Positions 23,884 through 37,669 of a stretch of DNA of 64,000 nucleotides are shown here, in pieces (the stretch's first letter is position 1; every line of letters begins with the position of its first letter). The stretch comes from Nemophila menziesii (taxonomy: Eukaryota > Streptophyta > Magnoliopsida > Boraginales > Hydrophyllaceae). The stretch covers positions 2,046,001 through 2,110,000 of the forward strand of contig JARWIR010000008.1 of assembly GCA_029959085.1 (NCBI GenBank). Direction: 5' to 3'. Made by a program: the position numbers and the translations under genes. Below the pieces are notes generated by a model, which did not search any database, was not told the origin of the DNA, and was given only the letters and a program-made list of their open reading frames with translations.

Positions 23884-24069
23884 GGAAAATACTTCCATCC
23901 AACATTGGATGGTCCATAACCAATAGTGTTATGACACATATCCCATGTTTATGTTATGCAAAAACTGATTATAATAACTAACTAATTAAGTGACATGTAT
24001 TTTATAAACATAATTAGTGGTTATGATGTTAATATTGGACCATCTAATATAGGATGAAATTCTTACCTA
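23884..24069. mobile_element. Small MITE with 8-bp target duplication
   Basis: A 186-bp insertion splits the TTTTATTG / CTAATAAGG phrase of the surrounding repeat. TTTTATTG stands on both sides (23876-23883 and 24070-24077). The ends are imperfect inverted repeats: GGAAAATACTTCCATCC at the left, and TAGGTAAGAATTTCATCC when the right end is reversed, followed by further pairing of TTGGATGGTCC and TTAGATGGTCC. No coding capacity. The 8-bp duplication suggests hAT; a 9-bp Mutator type is possible. Confidence 0.75.
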
Positions 24070-25027
24070 TTTTATTGCTAATAAGGAGTGAATAGAAATT
24101 TTGTTCGGTTTAGAAACCAAAAAAAGATATTGCTGGACAAAATTATTCATCTAGTATAAATAGGTTATATTTCTCAGAAAATCACTTTTTCACTTCTATT
24201 CTCATGTTCAAAGTATCGTAATTTTTACTTCATCTTCTTTCACAATCGGTTCGGGTTTGTTTTTCAGAAAATAAAAAAGATTGTTTTCCAGTGACTCTAC
24301 ATGGGGTCGTCATTGTTCAATAAACACTTTATTCATGTTCAATAGGCTATAAACCTTAGTTTTTTTTGTTTTTTAGTTTTAGAGTTTTTTATTCATCTTG
24401 TATAGTGATTTTCGTGTTTAGGTAGCATTTAGTTTTTTTTCTACTTAGGTTTGTGTGTTTTGGTACTTTTATTTGGTCATTTTGGAAATGTGGTCGCCAT
24501 TGATGATTTTTCTAAATGTATTTAATGATGTTAGGAAGATGAAGTCACTGGCCCTAGATAAATGTTTGCATGTGTTTGGTATGTGGTGTACTTGGAATTT
24601 ATAAAAAAAAAAGTGTGTGGTAAATATGCTTATTGAAAATTATGAAGTGAGGTATACTTTGCCTCTAAGCCATCTTTTAAATCATTGAGCCTGATTATTG
24701 ATATGCTCAGAGATTGATATGGTTCTTAGTGAAATTTTACTTACAGTGCAGCCATATCAAGCATTGAGCACAAATTATATTATTCCTTTTGTTCAATTGC
24801 ATAGCATAGTAAAAACTAGGCTCAAATATAGAAATGGAAATCTATTTAAAATTGTACTTTAATAGAGCATCCATATGATCCTTGAGCACAATTTCTCCTG
24901 TTTTCAATCACTAAACATAGTAAGATCGAGGCACATAGATTGGTAAGTTACTTAGGTATTTCAATCTCTGAAGGTTCTAAGAATCCATCACATGGTTCTT
25001 AGGATGTGATGTGAGTGTGGTTGTCGG

Positions 25028-25063
25028 TGTGTGTGCGCGTGCGCCCACGTGTGTGTATGTGAG
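25028..25063. repeat. Alternating purine-pyrimidine tract
   Basis: A GTGTGTGTGCGCGTGCGCCC run followed by ACGTGTGTGTATGTG, mostly alternating and unusually GC-rich for this window. The matching place in block A (about 13735-13755) reads GTGTATATGTATATG. Confidence 0.7.
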
Positions 25064-26089
25064 GTTAATAATGTTAGTTCTAGTAACATTGTTAGTCTAC
25101 TAGTCTAATATGAAAAGTAAGAAATTCTATGATTGTAAAATTCTGAAGTGCAAGTACAATACAGATCTAGTGTTCAAATGCTTGATTTCATTTTACATAA
25201 ACACATACATAGTACAACACATGTTTTAAATACATAAATTATTCTCAAACAATCTAAAGTAGGTGTAACCCAACAAGCAGTTAAACACATGCTTAATATT
25301 CTAACATCTAAAATTACTCTCATTTTCTATGACATCTATACACATGATTTATTTCATAAAAATAAGTATGGCTATTCATGAAAACAATATGGTATTTTTT
25401 ACAGGTATTGTACAACAAGATAAGAGTTTGTTACCGTAACCAGACACGTAGAAACAACATAAACTTACTCGTTTATCTTTTAACACAAAGAAAACACTTC
25501 AATTTTCAAAAATGATTGACTAATGCTCTTCTTTTTTTAAAACCAAGTTAACACATCCAATTTTTGTGAGATGAGAACATTTAGTTCATAAGTGGTGTAA
25601 ACTTGAAAACATCAATGACACAACATGTTATATTCCCCCAACCCCAATCTTTCAATGTACACTTCATGTTGAGATAACATTCCACCATTTGTTCATCAAT
25701 TTTACTAGATTTACATACAAAGTAACAAATAATAATAAAACATAATCGAATTGAACCCAAATTGCGCATAAATTATTAACAAGCAAAAACTAGATCAAAT
25801 GCATAAGGGCTTGGCTCCATATTTTTTTAGTAGAATGAACTGTAAAAGGATCACGACACGAATATTGAAAATCAAATCATAACCTGAATTATTAACGGAT
25901 ATCTAATTGTAAACGAATACCAAAATTGTAAAATTTCATCACTAACGTTGTCACTTTGTTCAAGAGATGCTATTATAGTTCATATTCATCAAACACAACA
26001 AATCTTTAAAAAAATTCTAATATCCTAGCAAGTAAACTATACCAGGACAAGTGAGAGTAGAGTACAAAAAAATAAAATAATTATGCATA

Positions 26090-27081
26090 TGAGAACCGGA
26101 AAATGTTCTTAAAGCAAAACATTCAAGCGAAAGGTATGACCGCATCATAAGTGAGACGAATATGAAAGGTAAATTGCATATATATGAAAACAAATGTAGG
26201 ATAGGGGTACTAGTTCTTTGTGGGGCTACTATGATGTGTTTTGCATATCCCTGGGGGTAAGAGATATTCCTACGTTCTGAATGGTAGAAATCACAAGAAC
26301 GGATCTTAAGTATGACTAATTATACTTTGAAGCATAAAAGTAATCCTCTGTGTAATCAAATTTATTGTGCTTTTGGAAAAAATGCAAAACTACAAGAACA
26401 AAGCATTTAGAGATATCATCAAGCATCACAAGGAAACCTTTAATCTTCCATTTGTATCAAGAACAAGACATTGAAAGATATCAACAATCATCACATGATC
26501 ACACTCAACTCAAAATACCACATCATTTGGTTGTCGAACCTTCCATGTACTGTAGTAGTAAAATTTGATATCCTACCTAATTTGAGATTAGGTAGATAGT
26601 ATGTTAGTATAATATTTGGCAAGAACGGGACAATTGTATATTTCTTCCGTTAGAATATTGTAGATACCATCAATAAAAAAAATTATCAAGAGCTCACGCT
26701 TAACCTTGATCGCTTGACAACATTTGATATCATCTCACCATAATATTTTCCCATAAAACGGTATATAAGTATTACTCTTTAAGGAGATTTTCAAATAAAT
26801 ATAATCGTATATGAACCTATGGTCTATATAAATCTGATTACATCCCGGTCCATATCAACCAAATTTGTGGTGTGAGCATAAGCATATTTTCCAAAAAATT
26901 GTGACATAGACTTAATAATAACTTTAGCACCTTTAAATTTGAGTTTCAAGTATTTATTGATATAAAGCATACAACATGAATGATCAGATCCTGGGAAAAC
27001 TGAGTTAACAACTACTACAATACCAAGATGACGATATGTATTAAAAGTTGCCTCACAATCATCAAGATACAAAAGAAACAA
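26090..27081 (-). pseudogene. Mutator-like (MULE) transposase relic, copy B
   Basis: It is the counterpart of the relic at 14806-15790, more decayed. 27081-26824 keeps YLDDCEATFNTYRHLGIVV and FPGSDHSCCMLYINKYLKLK, the conserved part with Cys-x-x-x-Ile/His spacing. The region around 26590-26760 keeps parts of the ESFN and following helix in broken frames. 26100-26350 keeps the tail in pieces. Block B and this relic together form the second copy of the large duplication. No terminal inverted repeats seen. Confidence 0.7.
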
Positions 27082-27450
27082 CTATAGAAAGTTTGTCCAA
27101 TTAACAATATCTTGATCATGGAATACATAAAATGAAATTGGAAACAATATTGAGAGAAAGGTAACACAAAAGTTTGTGAAATCAACAAAGTCTGAGTTTT
27201 GAAAAGTCCCATAACTCAATAAAAAATACAGGCAAGGTTTAAAAATCATTAATTAAAAATAAAATGAGAAATACAAAGCGAATTATAAGAATGAAATAAA
27301 CAAAAAATAAAGAAGACAATAACATGAAGCATTATTTGATTTATCATCATTCATAGATTTCATAGTACATGTGTGTCCAAAGAATTCATCATCACTAGAT
27401 TCACAAATAGAATTACTAATTAGAGACACGAACCTGTATGCATCACTATC
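27082..27450. other. Spacer, nothing recognised
   Basis: It continues the match to block A (15791-16130: AAAGAAGACAATAACA and AATAGAATTA..AATTAG.GACACGAACCT), ending near 27435 where a copia fragment begins. Confidence 0.5.
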
Positions 27451-27765
27451 CTAAGCATACCTTATGAAAATTGAATCCATGGTATTCAGTCCAACAATGA
27501 CTTTCTTGAAGTCAGGAAGCCCTACCTTGTCTAGATTCCTCATACTTTTCCAAAATTTTAGGTTAGGCGAAAAATCCTTCCACAACTCATAAGGGGTCTT
27601 GTCTAAGTTTGTATGTGGTACTTTATTAAGTACATAACAGACAGACAAGATAGCTTCCCCCCACATGTTGTTTGATAAATCTGGACTAATTAACATGACA
27701 TTCATCATTTCTTTAAGAGATCTACTCTTCCTTTAAGCTATATTATTTTGTTGGGATGTGATTGG
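27451..27765 (-). pseudogene. Ty1/copia integrase fragment
   Basis: The frame 27708-27451 reads MMNVMLISPDLSNNMWGEAI, then LNKVPHTNLDKTPYELWKDF, the strongly conserved C-terminal part of copia integrase that follows the catalytic core. Upstream, in broken frames, RSLKE and QQN remain from the catalytic region. Downstream the GYA-like ending (FIRYA) reads to 27451. Only about 100 codons remain, with neither protease nor RT beside them. Its left edge abuts repeat block B. Confidence 0.88.
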
Positions 27766-27821
27766 GACACTAATTTCATGTATTATTCAATTATTTCACA
27801 AAAAAGTTTTAAGTTAATTTA

Positions 27822-27951
27822 TGGTGTAGTGCGAAGTTACAAATCTCATTTGAGATGGGTTGTAGTTATGGTGGTGTAGGTGGCAAGTGGGTTTGTAGTT
27901 TGGTGTAGTGCGAAGTTACCAATCTTATCTGAGATTTGTTGTAGTGATGGT
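27822..27951. repeat. 51-bp direct repeat plus GGT-rich tail
   Basis: TGGTGTAGTGCGAAGTTAC begins both copies (27822-27872 and 27901-27951; period 79). GTTGGTGGTGTTGGTGG-type sequence follows to about 27980. Confidence 0.85.
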
Positions 27952-28079
27952 TGTGTTGGTGGTGTTGGTGGTGTTGTGTTTGTTCACGACTTCCGCCACT
28001 AGTAAGAAGGGGTTTCTCGTTAACCATTGTTGCCTCGATTTGATAATATATAATTTCATTTAAAGCAATCTCCAAGCGC

Positions 28080-28610
28080 GGTAACCCTCTGAACTATATA
28101 CTGGAGAAGTTTATTAGTATATACAATAAAATAATAAAAAATGTTTAAAAAAAGAAAAAACTCAAGTCATTTTTACGGGCTTGGCAAAGTTATCCACGAT
28201 TCAGTGGTGCCCATGTGATGTTAACTAACCATCAACAGATAAAAAACAAAAATAAAAGGTCAACCGTATTTAAAAAAATATGAAAGATAAAAATTATTTT
28301 GAATCTTATTATAAATAATTGTCCACAAAAATAATTAGAAATAAAGTTAAAGGGTCCGCTAATTTTTCCCTTCATTATTCAACAGTTTATCACCTATTAA
28401 AAGATTTTAAATGGGAAAATATGTTAAAATGACGACATAATGAGGTTTATAAGTAACCTTAGTCGATATTTTTAGGTAATACAATACTACTACGGCACAA
28501 AAAAAAATATTAACAAGGAACATACGAGTAAATTACTTACCGGCCAATATATGGGTGGCTAGGTTTAAGTTTAAAAAAAGAAAATATAATTTAGAGATTT
28601 GTATTCAATA
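28080..28610. other. Intergenic, nothing recognised
   Basis: AT-rich 3' flank of the third SDR copy; no ORF with a recognisable motif. Confidence 0.55.
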
Positions 28611-30746
<2,136 letters not shown>

Positions 30747-31440
30747 TAGGGGTGTGTGCGGGTCGATTTTGTATGAGAAATGCTCAACCCACAAACCGCC
30801 CGTTCTTGTGCAGATTTTAAAAAATAAGACCCGCACCCGCCCAATACATTACTTAAACCATTGAGTTTCGGGTTAGGCGGGTTGCGGGTGCATTGCGGGT
30901 GATTTAGTTCGATAAAGAAGACGAATTTGTATCCATATTCATTTGGCAAGTCAAATTTATATTACAAATGAAAATTATAACGAAAAATATTGTTTAGGAT
31001 ACGCATATGCATTTCAAATCATCTATGATTAAAAGATATAAAATGAGATTTTAGGAAACTAAATATATGAACTGAACAAAGATTACTAATAATATCATAA
31101 TTGAAATGAAAAACATATTCATTAGATAAAATATTATTGAAATAAGGGATTTCAAAATATTTTTAAAAAAAGGGGAGGAATAAAAAAAATGTAGAGTGAA
31201 AAGCACATAACCCCACTATTTTATTTGAATAAACTGAGCAATACAAATTTTTCTAAATTTTATACTACAAGGTAATCGAGTATATGCGGGTTTGCGGTTT
31301 TCATGTTTAAAATCCACAACCCGCAAAAATGTGTATATTTTTTTATAAATATAAACAGCAACCCACCCAATTAAAAACTAGCCCGTATAATATCGGGTTT
31401 GTCGGGTTATGCGGGCTTTCTAACCCGATGCACACCCCTA
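30747..31440. mobile_element. hAT-like MITE with perfect 8-bp target duplication
   Basis: The 694-bp element starts TAGGGGTGTGTGCGGGTC and ends ACCCGATGCACACCCCTA, so its ends are inverted repeats of about 18 bases. ATTTCCAC flanks both sides exactly (30739-30746 and 31441-31448). An 8-bp duplication and such ends fit the hAT superfamily. It has GC-rich GCGGGT/ACCCGC sub-terminal motifs and an AT-rich core, with no transposase. Relatives lie at 4686-5350 and 32819-34111. Confidence 0.9.
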
Positions 31441-31448
31441 ATTTCCAC

Positions 31449-32002
31449 CTTCTCAAAAGATCTATGTTTTTAATGATTTGCCTAATTTATCCATGATAAA
31501 TTTAGATTCGTAAGATATCATAAAATTTCATTTATTAAGAGAGTTTTGAAAAGTAACTTTTCATACATAAGTAATATATGAAATATTTACCTAAAATTAA
31601 AAGATATCAGAATGATATTTTTTGGTGTGTTTTTTCTTTATATCTCAATTGTTTTCTTTCTCTTTCTCCTTTGATTCATTTCACATTATTTCTTCCATTA
31701 CATAAAAGTTTTTATTCAAAATTATATGAAATCAAGGTATATTATTTGTCATTAATTGCGCTCTTTTTGCATTTGATCACATATGATGTATTCATATATT
31801 TCTTATAATTTTTTGTAATTATTTTTTGACTGAGTTTTTTTTCATATCACGTTCATCAATGTAGTGTTAAATTACTAGTTGTTCTTATATAATTTGTTTT
31901 TGATTTTGTATTTTATTATGTTATGATGTTGTAGTTGTTAAAAAGAATTTAATATGTTTTTAATACATGAGAGAGTCACTTTGGATTTGGAGTCATTGAC
32001 TC
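31449..32002. other. Intergenic, nothing recognised
   Basis: Very AT-rich; the ORF at 31578-31808 is hydrophobic by composition only. Confidence 0.55.
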
Positions 32003-32066
32003 GGTTCGCACCTGTATCGCTTAGAAGGAGAACCAAGGCGTTGGCCAGTTGAGCTAATCCCAACTT
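32003..32066 (-). ncRNA. tRNA-like sequence, probable SINE head or tRNA relic
   Basis: On the minus strand it reads GGGATTAGCTCAACTGGCC (close to the A-box TRGYNNARNNGG) and, about 30 bases later, CAGGTGCGAACCGAG (close to the B-box GGTTCGANNCC, with one T-to-G change). A full cloverleaf is not convincing: the acceptor ends do not pair well. A tRNA-derived SINE or decayed tRNA gene fits best. Confidence 0.4.
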
Positions 32067-32701
32067 GTTAAGAATTTAATATGTTCATGGATTTATTTGT
32101 TTATGGTAAATAGTGCATACAACACAATTATATTACACATACGACCCATTGATTTACACATATAACTGGTTGATATTATACGTACAACTCATTGAAATTA
32201 CATGCAAAATCCTTTAAGACACCCTAATGTTATTAACGTAGCATCCATTGAAATGTTCGTAACCCACTACTTTTACTGCCAACAGACTGTTTTTTGTGCT
32301 GTTAACACACTACTTTTTATTTACGTTTTTAGTTTATGATTTCTAACCTTTTTTGTGTTATGCACATACATGTTTGGTTTCGAATGTCGCTTGATTTGGA
32401 AATTCAAGGAATCGATTTCATTATTCGTGATGGAATATGTAACATCATGAAATATTTAGCTATAGAATATTATAGTAATGAAATTTTTATTTATAAAATA
32501 TTGTAGTTATGGAATATTTTTGTTATAGAATATTTTAGGTATGGAAAGTAAATTTTAGTTATAGAATATTTTTTGTATTAATTAATGTGGAAAAAGACAT
32601 TTTAGACATTTTATTTGGTTGGACTTGTTTGGACAAAATTATGTGGTGATAGATTTCATAAGTAAATTACATGAATCAAACTTTCTTCTCTCACATATTG
32701 T
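32067..32701. other. Gene-free stretch with a weak TATAGAATATT repeat
   Basis: Between about 32450 and 32575 the phrase TAGTTATAGAATATTTT recurs four to five times in degenerate form. No ORF of note. Confidence 0.5.
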
Positions 32702-33030
32702 AGTCATCTATTTAATAGTATTTAGGAATATTTGACTAAAATATCTTATACGTATACCTAGAACCCTAATCTTATTATTAACATTTTCATTAAAAATAAA
32801 TTCGTCTATGGCTCTCTCTAGGGGTGTACGTGTGTTAGTTTTGGATAAAAAGCATTAAATCTGCAAACTAACCGTTGTTGTACAGGTTTGAAAATTTAAA
32901 CTCGAACTAGCCCAATACATTATATAAGTCGTCCAGTTTTGAGTATTGCGAATTTCAGGTACATCACGAGTGACTTGCGTTGATAAGAGAGTAGATTGGT
33001 ATATGGATTCACTGGACGGGTCAATATTAT

Positions 33031-33630
33031 TATTATTTTTTTTGTTAAAGAAGAAACAAAATTGTTACCTAATACAAACCGAATAAAGTTTGCTAATACT
33101 ACTATACAAATTTACAAGTGAACTACTTGTGCAAGATGAGACATCCAATTTGTTCCTAATACACTAAGCTAGAGTGTCCGCAACTCCATTGTATTTCCTT
33201 TAAACTTGAGTCACTTTCGAATCCGGGAATCGCCCTATCCACCTCCATGCTTCGTAAATCATGGGGTGAATCCTCTAGTCAATTCTCATTCATCGATTAA
33301 TACCTTGAGCTACCTCAAGATTATCTGAGTAGAAAGAACTACTCTTAGCTCCGAGATCCGTTGCGGATCTCATGGCCAGTAGAATGGACCACATCTCTCC
33401 TTCCACAATGCTGTTAATTCTTGCTCTTTTAGTAATAACCTTTGTAACTAAGCCCTCCTTATTAACTGTGATGGAATCCATACTGGTTGGATCCCAGCTG
33501 TTAATGTGTGAAGAGTCGCAAAACCAGATGTTATCTGAATCATCTCTCAGAATTGGGTTACTTGTGAGATGATTTGGATAACATCTGGCTTTGCGACTCT
33601 TCACACATTAACAGTTGGGATCCAACCAGT
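33031..33630 (-). mobile_element. 5'-truncated LINE with RNase H end and inverted (fold-back) 5' terminus
   Basis: A 600-bp insertion absent from copy 1, flanked by ATATTAT (33024-33030 and 33631-33637). Its left edge is T-rich (TATTATTTTTTTTG), a poly-A tail read from the other strand. The minus frame 33604-33290 encodes part of an RVT_3 RNase H: NIWFCDSSHINSWDP, then SIVEGEMWSILLAM (catalytic Glu) and SFYSDNLEVAQGI (catalytic Asp). At the right end the first 66 bases of the coding part are repeated in inverted orientation. Confidence 0.85.
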
Positions 33631-33631
33631 A
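33481..33631. repeat. 66-bp inverted repeat with 19-bp loop
   Basis: Left arm 33481-33546 (TACTGGTTGGATCCCAGCTG...) pairs with right arm 33566-33631 (...CAGTTGGGATCCAACCAGTA) with about four mismatches over 66 bases. The arm is LINE RNase H coding sequence. Transcribed from either strand it would fold into a long near-perfect hairpin. Confidence 0.92.
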
Positions 33632-34111
33632 TATTATATTACAAATGAAAGTTGTAAAATAATATAACTTAGGATGCTCATACTCTTCAATCTTCTATTT
33701 TAAATAATATAAATTAGAACTTTAAAAAATAAATTGTCAATTAAAAAATTAAAAAAATATGATAATATGCTAAGAAATTAAATTACTGGATAAAATATTA
33801 TTGAAAGATTAGGAGATTTTAAATTTAACGTTTTAAAGGAAAAGAAAGAAAGAAACATAGAATGAGAAACATATGATCTCTGGTATTCAATTCAAGTAAA
33901 ATGAGTAATATAGATTTACGTAGTTGTTTATATATAAATGGGTAACTTAGGTGGGTATGAGGGTATTTTTGTTTTCTCAACTTCAAAATCAACAACCTGC
34001 ATTTATTTAAATGTAAACCGCAGCCCAACAAATAAAAAGTAACATGACTAGTTTCCGATTAGTATAAGCGGGTTAGTCAGATTATGCAGATTTTCTATCC
34101 TTGGGACAACC

Positions 34112-35098
34112 ATACTCTCGACCAACCATACAAAACTATAACACAACCATGGAATAAATGTAAACCATACCTACCAATTTGCTTTGTTTCTGTCGGAGTG
34201 CACATGAGTATGGCGACACCACATCCTTCAAACAATCATCACATATTCTTCATGCTTGAAATATACGCATCACCGACTTACCATATTTCTTGACCTTGAA
34301 AGTTCTTTGCTCGTCAGAGAAGACAATCTAGAGAAGAGTTTGGTGCCACCTACTTCCAAGCAACCACTGAAGTTAATCTCGAACTCTTCGCGCTCGCCCA
34401 AGAATTTAACAAAGGGTGAGTCAGGTATATGATGTGGCATCTCTGATCTTCTTCGTGTGAAATATGGCACAATTACAGATTGTTGTCTGTTTCCCTGGCA
34501 ATGCCGCAATGCCTCTTTCTATAATGACAATTGGATTTTTTTATAAACGTTGACTATATTCTTGTGTTATTCCATTTCTTTTTTAATAACCCCATTGTGT
34601 CATAGTGTTTAGCCAGAGAGATTCAATGTTGTTTTGACTATATTCCCAGTTTAATATCTAAAAATATTAGTATATGTAGCATTTGTTTTGTTTTTTATTG
34701 GTATATTGCATTTTTTGAATGTTAATTGATAATATTATTTCTAGTTAGGATAATTGTTAATGAAGTTGTTAAATAATTTATTAAGGGATAATGACCATTT
34801 ATATCATAAAAATAGGTGAATACTTTCCTAATCTTACCTTCAATAATCTTCGTCCCAATTAAATAATGGTTTTATTACTTTAGTTTATTTTTTATTATTA
34901 TACCCTTCCTTCTATTACTTCTCGGTCTACTCTATATATTTCATTAGCATATTCATAATTAGTTCAAATCCACTATCATAGCTATCCTTTTTCAAGCCCA
35001 TTATCTCTCATCAATAGTTGGTTATTGTTATTCTTTTCAAACCCATTAATTGCATATCATATGTCCAAGATATTTGGAAACGTCATTAACTCCAATCA

Positions 35099-35154
<56 letters not shown>

Positions 35155-36020
35155 ATTTTAGGAAACGTTATTTTGGTAGCCGATTCTCGACTATTCTAAA
35201 AGCTTTTTACTAAATTTGATAGTTGATTCTTGCATAATTCTCATTGATTTTGTTTATACTTAAATGCCAAGATGTTCATATAATCTTTGCTGAATGAATG
35301 TGTTTCTTAATCGAATGAAGTTGTCCAAAATTCAGTTTCCGAGCGAATGAAGCTTTCTAAATGTTAATATTTTGTTGAGTTGTTGTTGATATTTTTAAGG
35401 TTATTTCGATGTTTATCCAGTTTTTAAGCGAATTTGTTGCATTTTTTTTAATATTTATTATTATTTCTAATCGTTTAAATCAAGTTGTTGGTGAGCATTG
35501 AATGTCTGATTATATTCAATTAGGATTAATGAATTGTGATTATTCTTTTGTTATGTATTTGAATATATTGTTTAATGATATTCGGTCGTGATGTTTCATT
35601 GATCAAACAAAGTTTGATCTTATTTACTACCTGTTTTACTTAATGATGTTTGTATTTTGTTCAGTATTTATCTTAAGAATTAGTTTATTTTGTTCCAATA
35701 TTATATCATCTTTTGCTAGTCCGCCTTGTCCATATTCAATAGAGTAGTACCCTGGTTATAGTAATATACTTTTAGGTTGTACATGTGGTTCTTATAACGA
35801 GTAAAACATATCAACTCCATGCACATTACGATGGAATGTCAAACCAGCCTAGACCTCCACACTCTAACGATAGTTTAGTCCAGCATACAACAACAAAGAT
35901 AATTTCACTATACAAATGACCGACACCTAGGCAAGATTAAAAGTGATAGGACATTGTAATTACGCTAGTTTGGCCCTACTATGTTCATAATAAACTTGAG
36001 AAACATCAACCCTTGAGGGA
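34112..36020. other. Gene-free part of duplication copy 2
   Basis: 34112-35101 matches 5351-6372. 35102-35151 is an (AT)n tract of about 25 units. 35152-36020 has no match in copy 1 and no recognised content. Confidence 0.6.
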
Positions 36021-36222
36021 TGGTGGTACGTAACATGCTCATGTAGAGTATTAAAATTTACATATTGGAAAAAATTAAAATCACCGGTTTTAGAAAACAA
36101 TAATAATGGAAATCCAAAAAACAATATTTCAATTAATGTAAACTAACTATTACAGATCAAAAATACAAATAAAACACTTACATGGAATCGAAAATAAAAA
36201 CAAATTACACAGATATTAGGCG

Positions 36223-36468
36223 TTAAAAAGATACCCCGGTGTACCGGTTATCTTTAACATATATTATACAACTATAATATTCAGAGAGGAGCGAAGTATA
36301 TTGTTTGTTTTTTTCGGATGTGTTTCGTAGCTTAGACAAGTGGAGAGGATCTATATTTATAGGAGAGTAGGTGAGGAGAGAGATCTTATCAAAATTGTCA
36401 GCAATAAATGCCCTTAATTTTCTCAATAATTGTTTGCGTTTAGATAGATATATGTTACACGTTTTCAA
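36223..36468 (-). promoter_or_regulatory. Conserved minus-strand TATA-containing segment with an 81-codon ORF (copy 2)
   Basis: Counterpart of 7846-8091. The TATA box CTCCTATAAATATAG (about 36350-36365 on the minus strand) and the 81-codon length are both kept. It might be a leader or promoter of a lost gene; I do not recognise the peptide. Confidence 0.35.
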
Positions 36469-37669
36469 TTTCCAGCTTTGAACCTGGACACTATGTTGAC
36501 TTGATGTATTCCCGTGTTGGCAAAGTTTTGTAATAGTTGACTAGTGAGTAATTGGTGGACGCTTGTCTTCTAGTGCGTGATTGGTGGGCGTTTATCTTCT
36601 GGCTGAAGGGATTTGAATTGCCACCGACCACTATAAGAACCAGTCATCTTCCACCAGAATCACTTGAGGAAACTTATTTCATTTTTCATTTTTTGTCCCA
36701 ACTCTCCCACACGCCCACGTCCCACAACCTCGCCCTCTCCGTGCCGAGCCAGGCGGGTGGTAATGTTGGTGCACGCATGTGGGGTTTTTCCATTTCCTTT
36801 TTGGCTTTTATAGAATTTAGTTCTTTTGGAAGATATAGATGGGTAAAATATTATAAGCTATTGTTTTCCCAACTCTCCTCCTATGTGGGATTTTTTCAAT
36901 ATAAAAAATGACTTTCCCACTACTACAAAAGAAAAGGAATAGATTGATTTATTTTAATATTTCATATTAATCTAAACCTTTTCTACATCTCCAAAAGAGC
37001 ATGATTGGATTTACATTGAAACATTAATCTAAATCCTATCATTACCGCACCACGGGATGACCCGTGTTCGAAACCGGGTTCCATATGTCTTCTAAAACGT
37101 AGAAGGTGATAGGGATATCACCCTCATGTTTCTCCTTTCCCTTCTTGGTGGCATTTAATTCCACTTTTTCATGGTTATATTCAAAGGCTCCGAGAAGGTA
37201 TTCGAATTTTTACAAAATAAAATATAAAAATATGGGGAAAAATTATATATAATTTCTCAAATTCACTCATTTAATAAAACTATTTACAACCATCTAACTC
37301 CAATATTTCAAAATTACCACAATTCCCAAATACAAAAGTAAAAATGGCTGTTTTGTAATCCTAGCCAATACCAATTTTCTAGAATTTACTAATCCACATA
37401 TAAAATTACCAAAAAAAAAGTTGGATCTTTTTCACTTTTGAAAGAAAATCCATGAAGTGTGCAATGCAAAGAGTTTGGAATGTTAAGTTTATTGGATCTC
37501 CTATTTACATACTCTACTCCAAACATAAGATTCTCAAGGTTTCTTTGAATAAGTACATCCCTTTGCGCCTAGTTTTATTCAGGAGGATTCAACTCTTTAT
37601 AAACTTCATTCCTAATGGTATCTGACTCTTAATAAATTTCATTCCTACATGAGTTTGCAATTGATGAGG
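36469..37669. other. Gene-free part of duplication copy 2 with tRNA-like B-box hairpin
   Basis: It matches 8092-9272. 37060-37079 reads ACCCGTGTTCGAAACCGGGT, a five-base stem with a tRNA T-loop-like centre. No A-box seen upstream. ORF 36552-36911 (+) is frame-shifted relative to copy 1 and not supported. Confidence 0.5.

Larger units (their letters stand above)
22400..26089. repeat. Repeat block B, non-coding part (copy of block A)
   Basis: It follows the same order as 11130-14800: the CAATCATAAGTAGGT..AATACAATAAG start, an AT-rich middle, the TAATAAGGAGGGAATAGAAATTT repeats (23700-24130), a TGGTTGTCGG stretch, then CATTTTACATAAACACATACATAG at about 25190. Differences include the MITE at 23884-24069 and loss of the 160-170 bp triplication. 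No gene is supported in it. Confidence 0.65.
32819..34111. mobile_element. hAT-like MITE, copy 2, split by a LINE insertion
   Basis: It starts TAGGGGTGTACGTGTG and ends near GGGACAACC at 34111, like copy 1. Its middle is interrupted by the LINE fragment at 33031-33630; without that it is about 690 bases. The small ORF at 33825-34031 (-) corresponds to that at 5088-5279 and is element sequence. Confidence 0.6.
32702..37669. repeat. Segmental duplication, copy 2 (partner 4570-9272)
   Basis: Same order and orientation as copy 1. Private to this copy are the LINE at 33031-33630 and the stretch 35152-36020, which takes the place of the solo LTR in copy 1. The match is cut at 37669 by a Ty3/gypsy LTR. 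Both copies lie about 28 kb apart in direct orientation. Confidence 0.85.
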
